21,352 bases of DNA, from NCBI GenBank assembly GCA_005281725.1, contig SSBO01000040.1:5613-26964 (forward strand), written 5' to 3'. Source of the stretch: Wuchereria bancrofti. Taxonomy: Eukaryota; Nematoda; Chromadorea; Rhabditida; Onchocercidae. Both the position numbers and the translations under genes were made by a program. A model generated the notes under the pieces. That model was given only the letters and a program-made list of their open reading frames with translations. It was not told where the DNA came from and did no database searches. Shown here one piece after another: positions 9,160 to 18,665 of the stretch (positions are counted from its first letter, which is position 1; every line of letters starts with the position of its first letter).

Positions 9160-11420
9160 ATAGGATAGCATAAAAAAGTAAAGAATAAAATAAAAAAACT
9201 AAATTGCATGCAAAAAACAAGTTAACAAAGCAGTATAAGTAATTAGTACGACTTTTTAATAAGTGAGAAGAGCTAAAGAAATCCAATAGTAAAGTCAACA
9301 ATGAAAGCATGCAAAAAACAAAATTAAATGCAGCAAGTAAAGCAAAAATAGCATGCAACTAATAAAAGATATTGGAAAAGAATAAACACAATAAACAAAA
9401 CAGTGCAATCAATAAAAGTAAGAAATATACCTATAGCAACACAAACAGAAACAGAAAAAATTGCACTTAGTAACCAAAACTCATGCAAAAAAAGCATGCA
9501 ATTAGAAAACAACAAAAAGCATGCAGTAAGTAAAACTAACTGGAATGCAAGTCAAATAAAAAATAAGAAGCATGAAAAGTTAAAAAAAAAGCATGCATTA
9601 ATATTAAAAGTATTCACTGAACAGGAGTAATCAAAAATGAGTAAGCGAAGGCGACAAGAAGCATGCAGTGAGTAAAAGTTACCAAAATTCATGCACAAAC
9701 GAAATTAATAAAAAAGCATGCAAAAACTGCACACAAAAAAGCATGCAATTAACAAACGTTAAGGAAAGGCAAGCATCAATAGTTAAGTATAAATTGTTAT
9801 TATTGGAGTAAGTAAAGTTAACAAAAATGCATGCAATTTGTACAAAATTAGCAAAAAAAAGATGCATCAAGAGTCAAAAAAGTGATCAAAGTAAACAAAA
9901 AACATGCAGTGAGTAAAAGTTACCAAAATTCATGCACAAATAAAATTAATAGAAAGAGCATGCAAATACTGTAAACGAAAAGAAGCATGCAATTAACAAA
10001 CATAACTATAAATTGTTATTATTGAAGTAAGTAAAGTTTTGTTATTGGGTGAGTAAAAAAGCATGCAGTAAGTAAAAGTAACTATAAATACAAGAAAAAA
10101 AAAGCAAAATAAATGAAAAAGCATGCAATTAGTAAAGTTAAAAAACACGCATCAATAACAACGCAAGGTGTTATTGTTAAGTAAATAAAATTAACAGAAA
10201 GCATGCAGTAAGTAAAAACAAACAAAAATGAAATCTTTAAAAAAATGAAAAAAGCATGCAATTAGCACAACAACAAAAAAAGCATGCATTAATATTAACA
10301 AAAATGGACTAAGTAGTCAAAAGAAAAAAAAATGTGATCAAAGTAAGCATGCAGTGAGTAAAAGTAACCAAAATTCATGCAAGAAGGAAATTAGTAAAAA
10401 AGCATGCAATTAACAAACATTATGGAAAGGCAAGCATCAATATATTATTGGATAAGTAAAGTTAAGAAAAATGCATGCAATAATTAGAAGTAGCTAGAAA
10501 TGCATGCAAAAAAATAAACGAAAAAGCATGCAGTTAGTGCAAAATTAATAAAAAAAGTGCACTAAGTAGTCAAAAATGGTGATAAAAATGAGCAAAAAAC
10601 GTGCAGTAAGTAGAACTAACTATAAATGCAAGCTAAAAAAATAAATAAAAAAGCATGCAAAAACTGTAGACAAAAAAAGCACATAAGAAAGACATGCATC
10701 AATACTAGTTATTGTTGTTTGTGAGTAAAAAAGCATGCGGCAAGTAAAATTAGCTAATAATGTATGCGAAAAAAATAGACGAAAAAGCATGCAATTAGTA
10801 CAAAATTAGCAAAAAAAAGATGCATTAAGTAGTCAAAAAAGTGATCAAAGTAAACAAAAAGCATGCAGTGAGTAAAGGTAACCAAAATTCATGCAAAAAC
10901 GAAATTAGTAAAAAAACATGCAGAAACTGCAGACAAAAAGAAGCATGCAATTAACAAACACTGGAAAAAAGAGTGCATTAACAATAGTATCAATATGGAT
11001 TGTTATTATTGGAGTGAGTAAAGTTAGCAAAAAAGCATGCAATAAGTAAAAGTAACTATAAATGCAAGCAAAAAAAATGAACGAAAAGGCATGCAATTAG
11101 CAAAGTTTAGAAAAAACATGCACCAATAAGAACGCAAGGTGTTGTTGTTAAGTGAGTAAAGTTAACAGAAACCATGCAGTATTTAAAGTTAATAGAAATG
11201 CAAGCTGAAAAAACTGGACAAAAAAGCATGCAGTTACAAAACAAACAACAAAAAAAGCATGCATTAATATTAACAGAAATGGACTAAGTAGAAAAAAAAA
11301 GGAAAAAAGTAATCAAAGTGAACAAGAAGCATGCAGTGAGTAAAACTAATTAGAAATGCGAGGTAAAAAAAATAAACAAAAAGGCATGCAAAAACTGTAG
11401 ACAAATAAAACATGCGTCAA
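9160..11420. repeat. Satellite-like array built on the palindrome GCATGC
   Basis: About 2.2 kb made of variants of a short unit: an A run, GCATGCA, then AATTAG- or GTAAGTAAAAGTAAC-like spacers. By eye I count about 33 exact GCATGC copies, plus a dozen or more decayed forms (TCATGC, ACATGC, ATGCATG). Typical spacing is 25-80 bases. There is a second layer: the phrase GCATGCAGTGAGTAAAAGT recurs with small changes near 9661, 9903, 10347, 10861 and 11329, each followed by ACC or similar and CATGC. A GTGATCAAAGTAA phrase precedes it in most units, giving higher-order intervals of roughly 240-515 bases. Open frames on either strand are by-products of the repeat. Transcripts of either strand would carry GCAUG, the core bound by Rbfox-family proteins. 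Confidence 0.9.
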
Positions 11421-11808
11421 TATATTAAAAAATCAACAAAAACCAAAACTAGAAGCAAGTAATTCAAACTTAAAGATAAAGTGAAATTAGGACCCATAAA
11501 TATCCAAAAAAATTTAAAAAGTTCATAAACCCCCTTTTAATAAATTCAAAATCAAAAAATTTATAAACTCAAAATCCAAATAACTCAAAAATTTTCAAAA
11601 TTCAATGAGACCAAAAAATGAATCTCTAGAGAAGTTTCAAAATTTCTTAAAAAACTCAAGATTCTATTAATTAAAAAAGTACTCAACAATTAAGAAAAGA
11701 TGTACAAAATTTAATAGCTTATTCAAAAAGCTTCAGGATTTAAGAATTTAAAATTTCTTTCAAAATTTCAAAAGCTCCAAATTTTTTCTCATTAACTCAT
11801 AAGTTATA

Positions 11809-11840
11809 TCGAGGGCAGGTATAACTCCACCTGCTCTCGA
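11809..11840. other. Strong 12-bp stem hairpin with 8-base loop
   Basis: TCGAGGGCAGGT (11809-11820), loop ATAACTCC, then ACCTGCTCTCGA (11829-11840). Eleven of 12 pairs are Watson-Crick, and the twelfth is a G-T or A-C pair depending on strand. The stem is far more GC-rich than its surroundings. It is followed directly by a run of C (9) and a run of A (13). Confidence 0.8.
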
Positions 11841-11867
11841 CCTTCCCCCCCCCAAAAAAAAAAAAAC

Positions 11868-12192
11868 TTATTGGATACCAACTTACAATTCAGCTCAAAA
11901 ACAATTAAAAATTAAGACATTATTAAATGAATCAGTGATATCATATTTTTCAATTCTATAATTCAACGAATCGAAAAACAGGCTCAACAGCAAGGAAAAG
12001 CCTCGAAAATTACTCAATTCCAAAAAAAAAAAATATGTTTAAACATAAAATGCTATATTAGCTGTATAAAATACCTAATACGGCATTAATATATTATGAC
12101 AAAAAAAAAAACAAACAAACAAACATAACACTAAAAAATTAATTGATAAATTTATTACAAAATCAATTATATAATAAGTTGGTATCCAATAA
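11868..12192. mobile_element. Possible MITE-like element with 18-bp perfect terminal inverted repeats
   Basis: TTATTGGATACCAACTTA at 11868-11885 is the exact reverse complement of 12175-12192. The 325-bp interior is AT-rich and non-coding and contains a smaller imperfect dyad (TATTAG ... CTAATA around 12056-12080). Length and architecture fit a non-autonomous inverted-repeat element. I see no clear target-site duplication, because both flanks are A-rich, and I do not recognise the termini as a named family. Confidence 0.45.
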
Positions 12193-12234
12193 TAAATTAG
12201 GTAAAAAATGAAAAATTAAAGAAATAGATAACAT

Positions 12235-12420
12235 TAAAATAAAAACGAAAAACACATTTAGTAAAAGATAACAGATAAGGTAAAGTTAAGTAAAAAGATA
12301 ACTTATAATAAAAAATAGGTAAGATGAAGTAAAGTTAAGTAAAAAAGATAGCATTTAGTAAAAGGTAACTAAAAATAACAGTAAAGTAAAAAATAAACAA
12401 TATAGTTATAATAATAACTG
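12235..12420. repeat. Short degenerate repeat AGTAAAGTTAAGTAAAAAGATA
   Basis: Several imperfect copies of a phrase like AAAGTTAAGTAAAAAGATAA alternate with TTTAGTAAAAGGTAAC. The unit resembles the spacers of the array at 9160-11420 but lacks the GCATGC core. It may be a decayed flank of the same repeat family. Confidence 0.5.
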
Positions 12421-12799
12421 AATTAGAAACAAATAAAAAAAAATGCGAAATTATTAGTTATAACTAAGAAAGCATAAGAAACGCCAAAATTTTCATAATT
12501 TAGAAACAAATAAAATACAACAATAAACAATTAAAAAAGTTAGATGCCCAAAGGGGGCAAAATAAAAAAAAAAACAAAACAAAAAACTGATAAAAAACAA
12601 CTGAATTCCTAAATTATTTTCTGATTTTGTCTTCAAAAAAAAAAAAAAAATTCCTTTCAAAAACTTTTTGATCCTCAAATGCCACTAAAACAATTAATGA
12701 TGCATATAAAATAACTGAAAAATTCTCATACCACTTCACTATCTTTATAAAATTTTGAATTCAGTTGTTTTTATATCTAATTTATTTCGAAAAACAAAA

Positions 12800-12915
12800 T
12801 TTTTTTTTTGGCAATTTTTTTGATTTTTTCTATTTTTTATTTTTATTTTTTTTATTTTTTATTTTTTTTTGTTTTCTTTGTTTTTTTATTTTTTTCGTTT
12901 TTTTTATTTTTTATT

Positions 12916-12946
<31 letters not shown>

Positions 12947-13050
12947 TCATTTTTATTTTTTTTTATTTTTTTTTTTTTTTTTGATTTTTTTATTTTTTTT
13001 ATTTTTTATTTTTTTTGATTTTTTTACTTTTTTTTTTATTTTTTATTTTT
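12800..13050. repeat. T-rich (TTTTTTA)n low-complexity tract
   Basis: About 250 bases of T runs broken by single A, G or C. On the minus strand it is an A-rich tract beginning ~12 bases after the GC-rich remnant downstream of the zinc-finger gene, with many overlapping AATAAA-like hexamers that could serve as its polyadenylation region. Any long open frame in it (for example 12765-13181, plus) is poly-Phe artefact. Confidence 0.85.
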
Positions 13051-13150
13051 TGAGCAATACTAACCCGCTTGGCCGTACTTCATCGGGCAGAGGAATGGAG
13101 TGCTGGGACAGGCAGTTACTGTTCGGCCGCGTGGGGAAGGCCCATTGCTA

Positions 13151-14614
13151 TCACTGGCCTGAAAAAAAATTCACTGATTAGATGAAATCCACTTTCTGAA
13201 TATTTTGTTTTCTGTAACCATTCGAATTTTCATTTCCTTTACTTTTAAATTTCACTTCTTAAATATTAGTAATTTCTTACCTGGAATGAAGAGGTGGTGT
13301 GCATCCTCTTCTCTCCCCACCAGGTCAAGTCTACGACGCTTGACCTGTCTTTCATTGATCACGGCCGCACACGCTCTCGGGCACCAATCGAGAGTGTGTA
13401 TTTCCACTGCCGCTGTTCTTTGTGCGGCCGTGAATCCGGGTGGCAGCAGGACGTAGTGACCGCAACGGGCGCAAAAACCTGAAATAATGATAATTAATCA
13501 GCCTGCTAAGCATTACATGAAACAAATATGCAAACATTTTCAAAAACTGATTGAAAATTCCGCTTAGAAATACTTACCGTCCTGCTTATGCATCCGTGAG
13601 GCGTGAATACGCCACCCTTTGAGCGTTGCAAACTGCCTGCCGCAGATGCCACACACTGAAAATAGAAATGATTAGAAGATACTGTCACATAAAGTGTTTT
13701 TTAAAGCATGTAAAGAAAAATATTTGTGATATTTCACTCATAAATATGATTTTATCAGTAAATGATCAAAGTATAATTATATTCCTTTAAAATATTATAG
13801 ACATAAAATCATCTTCTAATGTTATTAAAATTATAAATTACCGATGTTGCTGTCCTCATTTGTCTGAACCACCGTGTATGGTTCTGCTTGCGGCACTAGC
13901 AACTCCCGTCGGAGCTGCTCCGGAAGGTCCCCTAAATCAGCGGGGTGAAACTCTTCCGGTGCTGCCGCAACCAGCGACGCATGCGTTGCGAGAACCGGGA
14001 TTCTAATCGTCCTCGTTCTTCTGAAATAGTTTCAAATTTAGTTTGAATTATTTAGCAGGTAAAATTAATGATTGTCCTAGTTATCACTTGTTTACTAAAT
14101 TCATTTCAGAAATTAAAACTTACAGGACGAGTTCGCGAAACGATTCAACCGGTTCCGCATCCGCACTCGTCTCCATTGGTGCCGCCGGCACCTCAGGTTC
14201 ATCGCTGTCATCATCAAGCAGAGGAGCCCACTCTGCACCCGATGGCCAATTCTCGGCCTCATCATCAGTTTCGGGCAGAGGGGCCCACTCTGCCTCTTCC
14301 ACGTTAAATGCCGGCTCCTGAGGTGCCGGTTCCTCTCCACTTCGCCCTTCGACCTCCAACCTCCTCTCCGCCTCCTCCAAGCGGGTTAGGAGCAGGTTCT
14401 CAACCTGAAAAGACCACATTTTACAGTCTTATCTTAAATTAGGACTACTTTCTATAACTCTCTTTATAATCCTTAAGAAAAGAGAATTAATTACCTGCTC
14501 CTTCTCGCGCATATATTCCTGTAATGCACGAAGCATTACAGGTTCTCTCTGCAAGTAGTCCAGAACATCGGAAATATCCGGATGTTCTGGAATTTGAGCG
14601 CCAGAAAAACTCAT
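13151..14614 (-). CDS. GC-rich six-exon C2H2 zinc-finger protein, family not recognised
   Basis: Minus-strand exons: 14614-14495, 14404-14124, 14020-13842, 13655-13578, 13478-13281, 13158-13151 (TGA). All junctions are GT-AG with matching phases, giving 287 residues. Residues 1-60 are charged and probably helical (MSFSGAQIPEHP; LLLTRLEEAERRLEVE). Residues ~61-125 are acidic, with a repeat AEWAPL(P/L)-(E/D)-(T/D)D. A classical finger C-x2-C-x12-H-x4-H uses C195, C198, H211, H216. A second cysteine-histidine cluster follows: C222, C225, H247, C252, C256. A basic KRRR at 266-269 could be a nuclear signal. This suggests a nucleic-acid-binding nuclear protein; function unknown. Exons are strongly GC-rich, unlike the PTR gene and unlike its own introns. 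The last exon is uncertain: GC-rich sequence continues to ~13063 past the TGA, and another frame there is open to TAG. ATG lies 1 base after an acceptor. Some resemblance to fingers in retrotransposon ORFs is possible. Confidence 0.8.
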
Positions 14615-14615
14615 T

Positions 14616-14623
14616 CTGAAAAA
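14616..14623 (-). promoter_or_regulatory. Probable spliced-leader trans-splice acceptor
   Basis: On the minus strand TTTTTCAG ends one base before the ATG of the zinc-finger gene. An acceptor placed so close to a start codon is typical of nematode spliced-leader addition. An ordinary acceptor after a 5' non-coding exon is the alternative. No spliced-leader gene is present in the window. Confidence 0.6.
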
Positions 14624-14639
14624 TTATAAAATAAACCAA

Positions 14640-16427
14640 ATATTAATCAGATGCAAATTGATAATAAAATAGCGCCAAATTATACATCCTAATGTTATCA
14701 AAAATTGTCACAATATACCAAATGTCAAATACAATTTTTTTTCTTAACCCAGTTTTAACTTAAGCAAAAGAAAAAAAAAGCGAAACAATCATTAATGAAA
14801 ACATAAGTAATACTTCTCTCGCGCTCGGGAAATATCTTACTGAATGTGCACAAAAATGGATGTACACTGTTCAGTACTTTTGCTCTCCGCACGGAATATC
14901 ATTTGATCACTTTTTTATTCTCTAGCACATCCCATCATCATACTATGCTTGTTGCCACTATCTTTTTGTACAGATCGAAGTGATTTCTTTTATTTTTCTT
15001 TTAATGCAAATTTCTGTTAAATTTCTTAAATGAATTGAGTAATGGATAACCAAATTAATTGCAATTTCACTTCGAAATTATATATGATTCTTTCAGCAAT
15101 TTTTCTTTTCTTATTCTAATTTCTACATTTTCTCATCGTTCGTTAATAATATATTTATGCTATTATGGAAGCAATTAGTTAATCCAATATTGTAGTGGAA
15201 TTATTGCTTACTACGTTGAAATCACGTCCATATTTCTTATGTGTCTTTTTATTTTTTAATTAATTGCAGGTTTTATTAAGAATTATTCAATTTTTCATTC
15301 TCCTTCTTGTTTCAATTACATGCCTAAATAGCATAATTAGATAGCATTTAATCATTTTGTTTTGAGATATGATATTGAATAAAAAATGCATTAATTGAAG
15401 CTAATTAATTTATTGTTTTTAATTGCTGTGAACACGGAATTAGTAATTATAATTGTTGTGATAATAATTCATTTGAATACCAATTTGTAATAATTACGTA
15501 CTACCACTTTTCATCGTCGGTTAATAATATATTATTTTTGTTTTAATTTCTATTTTGATTAAATTTTCCGTGATAACTGTCTGAAATTATTGAGGATAAA
15601 ATGTTAATAGTAAGTGATAACAGTTATTCAAATATTACAAAAATCGCTCATGTACATTTATGATCCGTGAAGAGTGTTCCATGGACTTTCTTTCACTTTA
15701 TCAAATTAAATAACTTCCAGTATTTCGCGGAACTAGTAGATAACTTGTTGTAGTAAAGCATTTCGTCGCATGTTTTTCTAATTCAAATGTTTTTTTTTTA
15801 TTTAAGAGAGATTAAAAGATATAAATCTTTTTTTATGAGACTTCTTTCTAGGATACTAAATATGCTACAACTAGTGTTCTCATTAATCAAAAAATTTGAC
15901 AATGATTACTATTTTTTTTGCAATCTTCTTGACAGTCTTCCTGAAATTGATCTTCCGATTATATTTTGGACAGTTTCGTACAGCTTTGCTTTATATTGTT
16001 ATTTATCTATAATTTTTTGCTAAAATTATCAATTTTGCAGTTGTATTTTTTTCAGGTTAAAATCAGTTATTTGCTAATAGTATCAAATAAAGAACTATTT
16101 ACTGTGATGGAACATATCAACATTCGAATATTTGAGCTAAGCCTTTTCGAAATGAATATTCTTCTCTGATTTCTCCATTTTATTCTTCCTTTTCATTAAT
16201 TTAAAAATAAAAATTTACGCACACATTAATCAATTTTTTAATGATTCCTTTTTCCATTAAATTTAATTTTTAAATGGCAAAAGTGATATCTCACAAAAAA
16301 TACAAACGTTCATCACCTTAGCTGCCTATATAGTCATGAACTTTTCCCATTATACTGCTTACTTAATTTGTTTTTCCTCCCATTATAAATGTTTTTAAGC
16401 CAGCAATTCTACCTATAAAAAAAATTA
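14640..16427. other. AT-rich intergenic region upstream of the zinc-finger gene
   Basis: No supported gene. A slightly GC-richer patch at 14815-14900 holds CTCTCGCGCTCGG and a hairpin, and may be the promoter or 5' region of the zinc-finger gene. Open frames around 15787-16169 are rich in Phe, Leu and Ile with no splice support. Confidence 0.6.
14839..14875. other. Imperfect hairpin ACTGAA...TTCAGT
   Basis: ACTGAATGTGCACA and TGTACACTGTTCAGT can pair as a stem of about 13 pairs with a bulge and one mismatch around a short loop. It lies about 225 bases upstream of the zinc-finger start codon. Possible regulatory dyad or chance; no further support. Confidence 0.4.
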
Positions 16428-16674
16428 ATGGTCAGTTTATTTGCGGTAAGGACTTCTGTCAAACTTAAGCGTGATTAAACTTATATGCTTTCAGGTGACA
16501 GATCGAAGAATACCAATGGATCTCAATTTCTCATCACAATTGTTTCAGCACATTGATCAGATGACGAGATTTTATCATTATTTTAAATTTCATCTATTTT
16601 TTCAAATTGTTTCAATTTCCGAAATAAGTGTTGATTCTCTTTTACAATATTTTTTGCTATTTTATTACGGATGA
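16428..16674 (+). CDS. Tentative two-exon small gene, unknown product
   Basis: ATG at 16428 opens an 18-base exon (MVSLFA) ending at 16445 before GTAAGG. A 49-base intron, the usual nematode minimum, ends in CTTTCAG at 16494. The second exon continues in phase from 16495 (VTDRRIPMDLNFSSQLFQHI, then DQMTRF) to TGA at 16672-16674, about 66 residues in all. The splice signals are good and the first half of exon 2 has balanced composition. The last 30 residues are hydrophobic and could be read-through into non-coding DNA if a donor was missed. No family recognised. Confidence 0.35.
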
Positions 16675-17067
16675 TATCATTTTTATCACTATTATCATTA
16701 ATAATATTAGTTCACGGAAATTGCAATGTCACATTGTCATTACTTTTGGTATTATATTACTGATATATTCGGTAATAATTTTAGTTTTTCGACAATATTT
16801 TGCATATTTCTTTTGATAAAATATCCAGAATAAAGTTATAAACATCTAGGAATACAATTTTGCTAGATTGCATGAAAATAAAATATCAAAAACAAAAAGT
16901 GAAATATCCGAAAAAGAATAAATCTTATTACCATACCGTTTCCGGTCGACTACTCAAAAATTAATTATCAAATTGTTTGCAAGCGGTTAAACATTTATAA
17001 GTAAATAGCTTGGTTAGTGTGAAATAGTTAGAGAAATCTTTTTTTTTTTGCTTCTGCCGTGATTTTG

Positions 17068-18164
17068 TTACATATCTGAAGGAACGGACAAATGTTCTTT
17101 AGTTCTCACGGTTGTTTTCACTGATGTATTTCCGGATTCATTATGATTCTTTTCCGGTATCGGTGTTGACTGACTATTTTGATTTTTTTCTTTCTTGTAA
17201 TTAACAAGTTAAAATTGTTTGCAAAGAATAGCAGCAAATGCAACCTTTACTTTTTTGCTTCTTCAAAGAATTTGCAAATAGTTAAAATGTACATAAAATC
17301 ATACTTTCCTTTACTGTCTTACAACATTTATAATAATTGCTCATATATCATTTATCTTTTTTAAAATAGATTTTAGGGAAAATTTTCATTCATCATCATT
17401 TCAGCACAAAAATTGATTAATATTGATTAATTGTTGGAAAAATTCCCAGAATACATTGTCAAATATTAGCTTTGAGTACTAAATTGGCTTTTTCATTTAT
17501 TTAAAATTTTTCTTATCAAAATTTACCGTAAAAAGGCAATAGCAAAAACATATGTATTAACTGAATATAATGATAAATATGCAAAATGTTTTTGAGTTAA
17601 AATATCCTTCAAAAAGCACAAAGGCACTATTTGTTCAGAACACCTTAAAGAAACGAATAAATTTTGTTGAATATTTCTATGAATTCAATTATAACATTGA
17701 AATAGAGAATTTTTATATTTACAGGAAGAGAAAAAGACATATGGAAATAATATAATGTAGTAATTGACAAATCTGCTATATATATAAGCCTAAAAGTTAA
17801 TTGCATCTAGTCGTCTAACTTTTAACTGTAAAAGGTTTCGAAATTTTACAACGAATCATTTAATATGCTACTTGACATGAGTAAGACATTATTTACTTAA
17901 AACAAAAAAAGGAAAAGCCTATTGTATATTAATTACTCAATCACTGTTTCTTTTAATCATCATTTTCTAATTTGAAATTGTGATAAAATTCATTTAAAAT
18001 TCATTACAGTTAATGATTGAAATAAATTCATTTTTATTTTACCATATTACCTAACCTTGCTATCGCTATGTTTATAGCAGTGTGAAAGCATATGTCCATT
18101 TGATGTCCATGTTGACTGGTCAATATCATTTGAGCCAGTTTCATTTTCATTGTTATCACGAAAT
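17068..18164 (-). CDS. 3' end of a minus-strand gene, hydrophilic Ser/Asn/Thr-rich tail
   Basis: Two minus-strand exons fit in phase. Exon 18164-18056 follows a TTGTAG acceptor and reads FRDNNENETGSNDIDQSTWT then SNGHMLSHCYKHSDSK, ending before GTTAGG. Exon 17193-17068 reads KEKNQNSQSTPIPEKNHNES and continues to HLSVPSDM and TAA. Both are phase 0 at the shared junction and both stand out from the background by polar, non-Phe/Ile composition. The acceptor of the last exon (ACAAG) is poor. A 34-base stretch between perfect-looking signals at 17525-17558 does not keep the frame, so I left it out. Upstream exons are not seen; a cytoplasmic receptor tail or a disordered C-terminus would look like this. 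Family not recognised. Confidence 0.45.
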
Positions 18165-18665
18165 CTACAACAATTATTAATAATTAAAACAAATGATTCA
18201 ATCATTTTATAAAAAAGTTTTTACTAACTTTACTACAAAAAAAAAGTGTGAGAAAAGGAAATATATTTGTCATTTAAATTCATCCATAAAAAAAAAGATT
18301 GAATTATGAGAATTAATAGAATAGTTAAAAAAAGAGAGTAATCATAGATTGTTTCATTTAATTTTTGAATTTAAATTACTATGAACTCATTGATCGATTG
18401 AGTAAATAGTAAACATACAGCAAAAATAATTTCTCTAAAATATGTTATTGGATCAAATGGTTAGTTAGGTAACCAAATAGAAACAATGCAAAAATACAAA
18501 GCCAAATGTTGAGCCTTGAAGAAAAAAAAAATATTGCATCGGATAAAATTTGAAATTTCTTAAACTTAACTTTTCATTTTCACTTTTTTCTTACACTGTG
18601 GCTAGTAATTTGATATTAGCCATCAAGAAAAATTGAGCAGACCAATTTAATTGTAAGCATTGCAT
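18165..18665. other. AT-rich stretch without visible gene
   Basis: No exon-like sequence with splice signals was found on either strand. If the minus-strand gene at 17068-18164 is real, its 5' exons should lie at or beyond this stretch, where the duplicated PTR fragment now begins. Confidence 0.5.

Larger units (their letters stand above)
11420..12790. other. A-rich non-coding spacer
   Basis: Low-complexity DNA dominated by A runs and AAATTCAAAA-type phrases, without GCATGC. No gene seen. It holds the hairpin at 11809-11840, the inverted-repeat element at 11868-12192 and a second short-unit repeat at ~12235-12420. Confidence 0.7.

Noticed and set aside
9047..11096. Several minus-strand open frames of 60-103 codons in the array
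   Set aside because: They are translations of the GCATGC repeat (recurrent HAFLL and NCMLF) and stop at each degenerate unit; no gene-like structure.
9160..11420. CRISPR array
   Set aside because: The repeat core is only ~7 bases, spacing is irregular, spacers are themselves related, and the DNA is eukaryotic.
12765..13181. 138-codon plus-strand open frame rich in Phe
   Set aside because: It is the T-rich low-complexity tract read through; nearly every codon is TTT or TTA-like, with no domain or splice support.
13506..13688. 60-codon minus-strand frame across zinc-finger exon 4
   Set aside because: It reads the exon in the wrong frame and runs into both introns; the phase-consistent frame gives the C2H2 finger.
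14043..14340. Open frames opposite and out of frame to zinc-finger exon 2 (three of them)
   Set aside because: GC-rich exons have few stops in any frame; only the minus frame with matching splice phases connects to the flanking exons.
15787..16169. 78- and 67-codon plus-strand open frames
   Set aside because: Phe/Leu/Ile-rich, no acceptor or donor logic, no family; expected by chance in AT-rich DNA.
17525..17558. 34-base minus-strand micro-exon between TTATATTCAG and GTAAAT
   Set aside because: Splice signals are good but including it breaks the frame between the two well-supported flanking exons.
17570..17755. 61-codon plus-strand open frame
   Set aside because: Mixed composition but no splice or start context, and it lies in the intron of the better-supported minus-strand gene.
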